Shown here piece after piece: positions 31,896-32,556 of a stretch of 32,556 nucleotides of DNA (position 1 is the stretch's first letter; every line of letters begins with the position of its first letter). Made by a program: the position numbers and the translations under genes. Below the pieces are notes generated by a model. It made no database searches. It saw only the letters and a list, made by a program, of their open reading frames with translations, and was not told the DNA's origin. The DNA comes from Catenulispora sp. (GTDB taxonomy: Bacteria; Actinomycetota; Actinomycetes; Streptomycetales; Catenulisporaceae): contig JABFXP010000727.1 in the NCBI GenBank assembly GCA_013361685.1, positions 1 to 32,556 of the forward strand, in the 5' to 3' direction.

Positions 31896-32534
31896 GTGGC
31901 CGAGCCCGAGCCCGCGTCGGCGGCCGCCGATCACCGTTCCGGGCCGCGACGGCGCGGCGATGTGCTCGAAGCGGCCATCCTGGACGCGACGGTCGCCGAG
32001 CTCACGGAGGTCGGCTACGCGCAGCTGACGATGGAGGGGGTCGCGGCGCGGGCCCGCACCGGCAAAGCGTCCCTGTACAAACGCTGGCCCAACCGGGCCG
32101 AGCTGGCCGTCGCCGCGCTGCGCCACCACGGCGGCCCGCCCCTGGCCACGCCGCCCGACCACGGCAGCCTGCGCGAAGACACCCTGGCGCTGCTACGCCG
32201 CGGGGCGAAAAGCCTCAACGGACTGTTCGGCGAAGTGGTCCGCGGACTGATGGCCGAGAGCCTGAACCACCCCGAGCTCACCGCGAACCTGCGGGCCACC
32301 ATGTTCACCTCGCGCGACCGCCTGATGCGCGAGATCCTCGACCGCGCCGCGGCCCGTGGCGAGATCGCCGCCGACGCGATCAACCCCCGGGTGGTCAGCT
32401 TCGCCCCGGCGCTCGTCGACCACCATTTCCTGATCCACGGGGCCCCGATCCCCGACGAGGTCCTCACCGACATCGTCGACTGCCTGCTGCTGCCTCTGCT
32501 CACGTCCGCGCCGGGGAGCGCCGCTCGTCGGTGA
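31896..32534 (+). CDS. TetR/AcrR-family repressor of the MMPL pump
   Basis: 212 residues. The HTH (about 15-65) runs RGDVLEAAILDATVAELTEV, then LTMEGVAARARTGKASLYKRW, a normal TetR reading head; the helical C-terminal half resembles the TetR_C_11 group, often paired with MMPL pumps. The start is GTG at 31896, preceded by GGAGG with an 8-base spacer; another in-frame GTG at 31887 is less well placed. It is divergent from the pump gene and the operator between them implies control of both. Confidence 0.9.
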   Translation: MAEPEPASAAADHRSGPRRRGDVLEAAILDATVAELTEVGYAQLTMEGVAARARTGKASLYKRWPNRAELAVAALRHHGGPPLATPPDHGSLREDTLALLRRGAKSLNGLFGEVVRGLMAESLNHPELTANLRATMFTSRDRLMREILDRAAARGEIAADAINPRVVSFAPALVDHHFLIHGAPIPDEVLTDIVDCLLLPLLTSAPGSAARR

Positions 32535-32556
32535 TCAGGATCCTGCCGACCGGAAG

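Noticed and set aside
1-32556. CRISPR arrays, insertion sequences, tRNA or phage genes
   Set aside because: No spaced identical repeats, transposase motifs, cloverleaf-like sequences or phage proteins were seen on either strand.

Overview
The window is about 72% G+C. Its codon use is strongly biased to G/C in third position, and genes often overlap by ATGA, GTGA or TGATG. Together with actinomycete-type regulators (MerR, TetR, a KdpE-like protein, a putative CsoR-type operator), this points to a filamentous actinobacterium of the Streptomyces/Catenulispora kind. No rRNA, tRNA, CRISPR array, insertion sequence or phage gene was seen, and nearly all of the sequence is coding.

Region 1 (1-10985) looks like a small biosynthetic locus for an amino-acid-derived metabolite. 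The plus-strand arm holds a TrpB-like PLP enzyme that has lost the indole-activating glutamate, an EamA exporter and a YdjA-like nitroreductase. The minus-strand arm is a coupled operon read from 10985 down to 4329: FAD/NAD(P) oxidoreductase, DMT exporter, haem-oxygenase-like diiron protein, class I/II aminotransferase, Fe(II)/2-oxoglutarate oxygenase and ATP-grasp ligase. Between the arms lies a MerR regulator with its own leaderless promoter. The enzyme set fits assembly, oxidation and ligation of a non-proteinogenic amino acid followed by export; the product cannot be named from sequence.

Region 2 (11211-15608) has a TetR repressor divergent from a small membrane protein, an ABC ATPase, an ABC-2 permease and a cytochrome P450. 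The P450 carries an N-terminal DUF2218-like domain and a three-copy 12-residue repeat in an internal loop.

Region 3 (15620-20465) is largely a copper-handling block: a lipoprotein of unknown role, a Met-rich cupredoxin, a SHOCT-domain membrane protein and, divergently, a Cu(I) P-type ATPase with an N-terminal cupredoxin-like domain and a C-terminal YHS domain. A CsoR-like palindrome sits in the divergent promoter region.

Region 4 (20602-27836) encodes the high-affinity potassium pump: a 29-residue peptide, then kdpF, kdpA, kdpB and kdpC, followed by a four-TM sensor-like membrane protein and a KdpE-type response regulator. No KdpD histidine kinase is present. The three promoter regions share pairs of a 10-bp motif spaced exactly 21 bp, probably the KdpE sites.

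Region 5 (28163-32534) holds a membrane-anchored TIR-domain protein with an extracellular four-cysteine domain, preceded by a long imperfect hairpin, and then a TetR/MMPL efflux pair sharing a palindromic operator.
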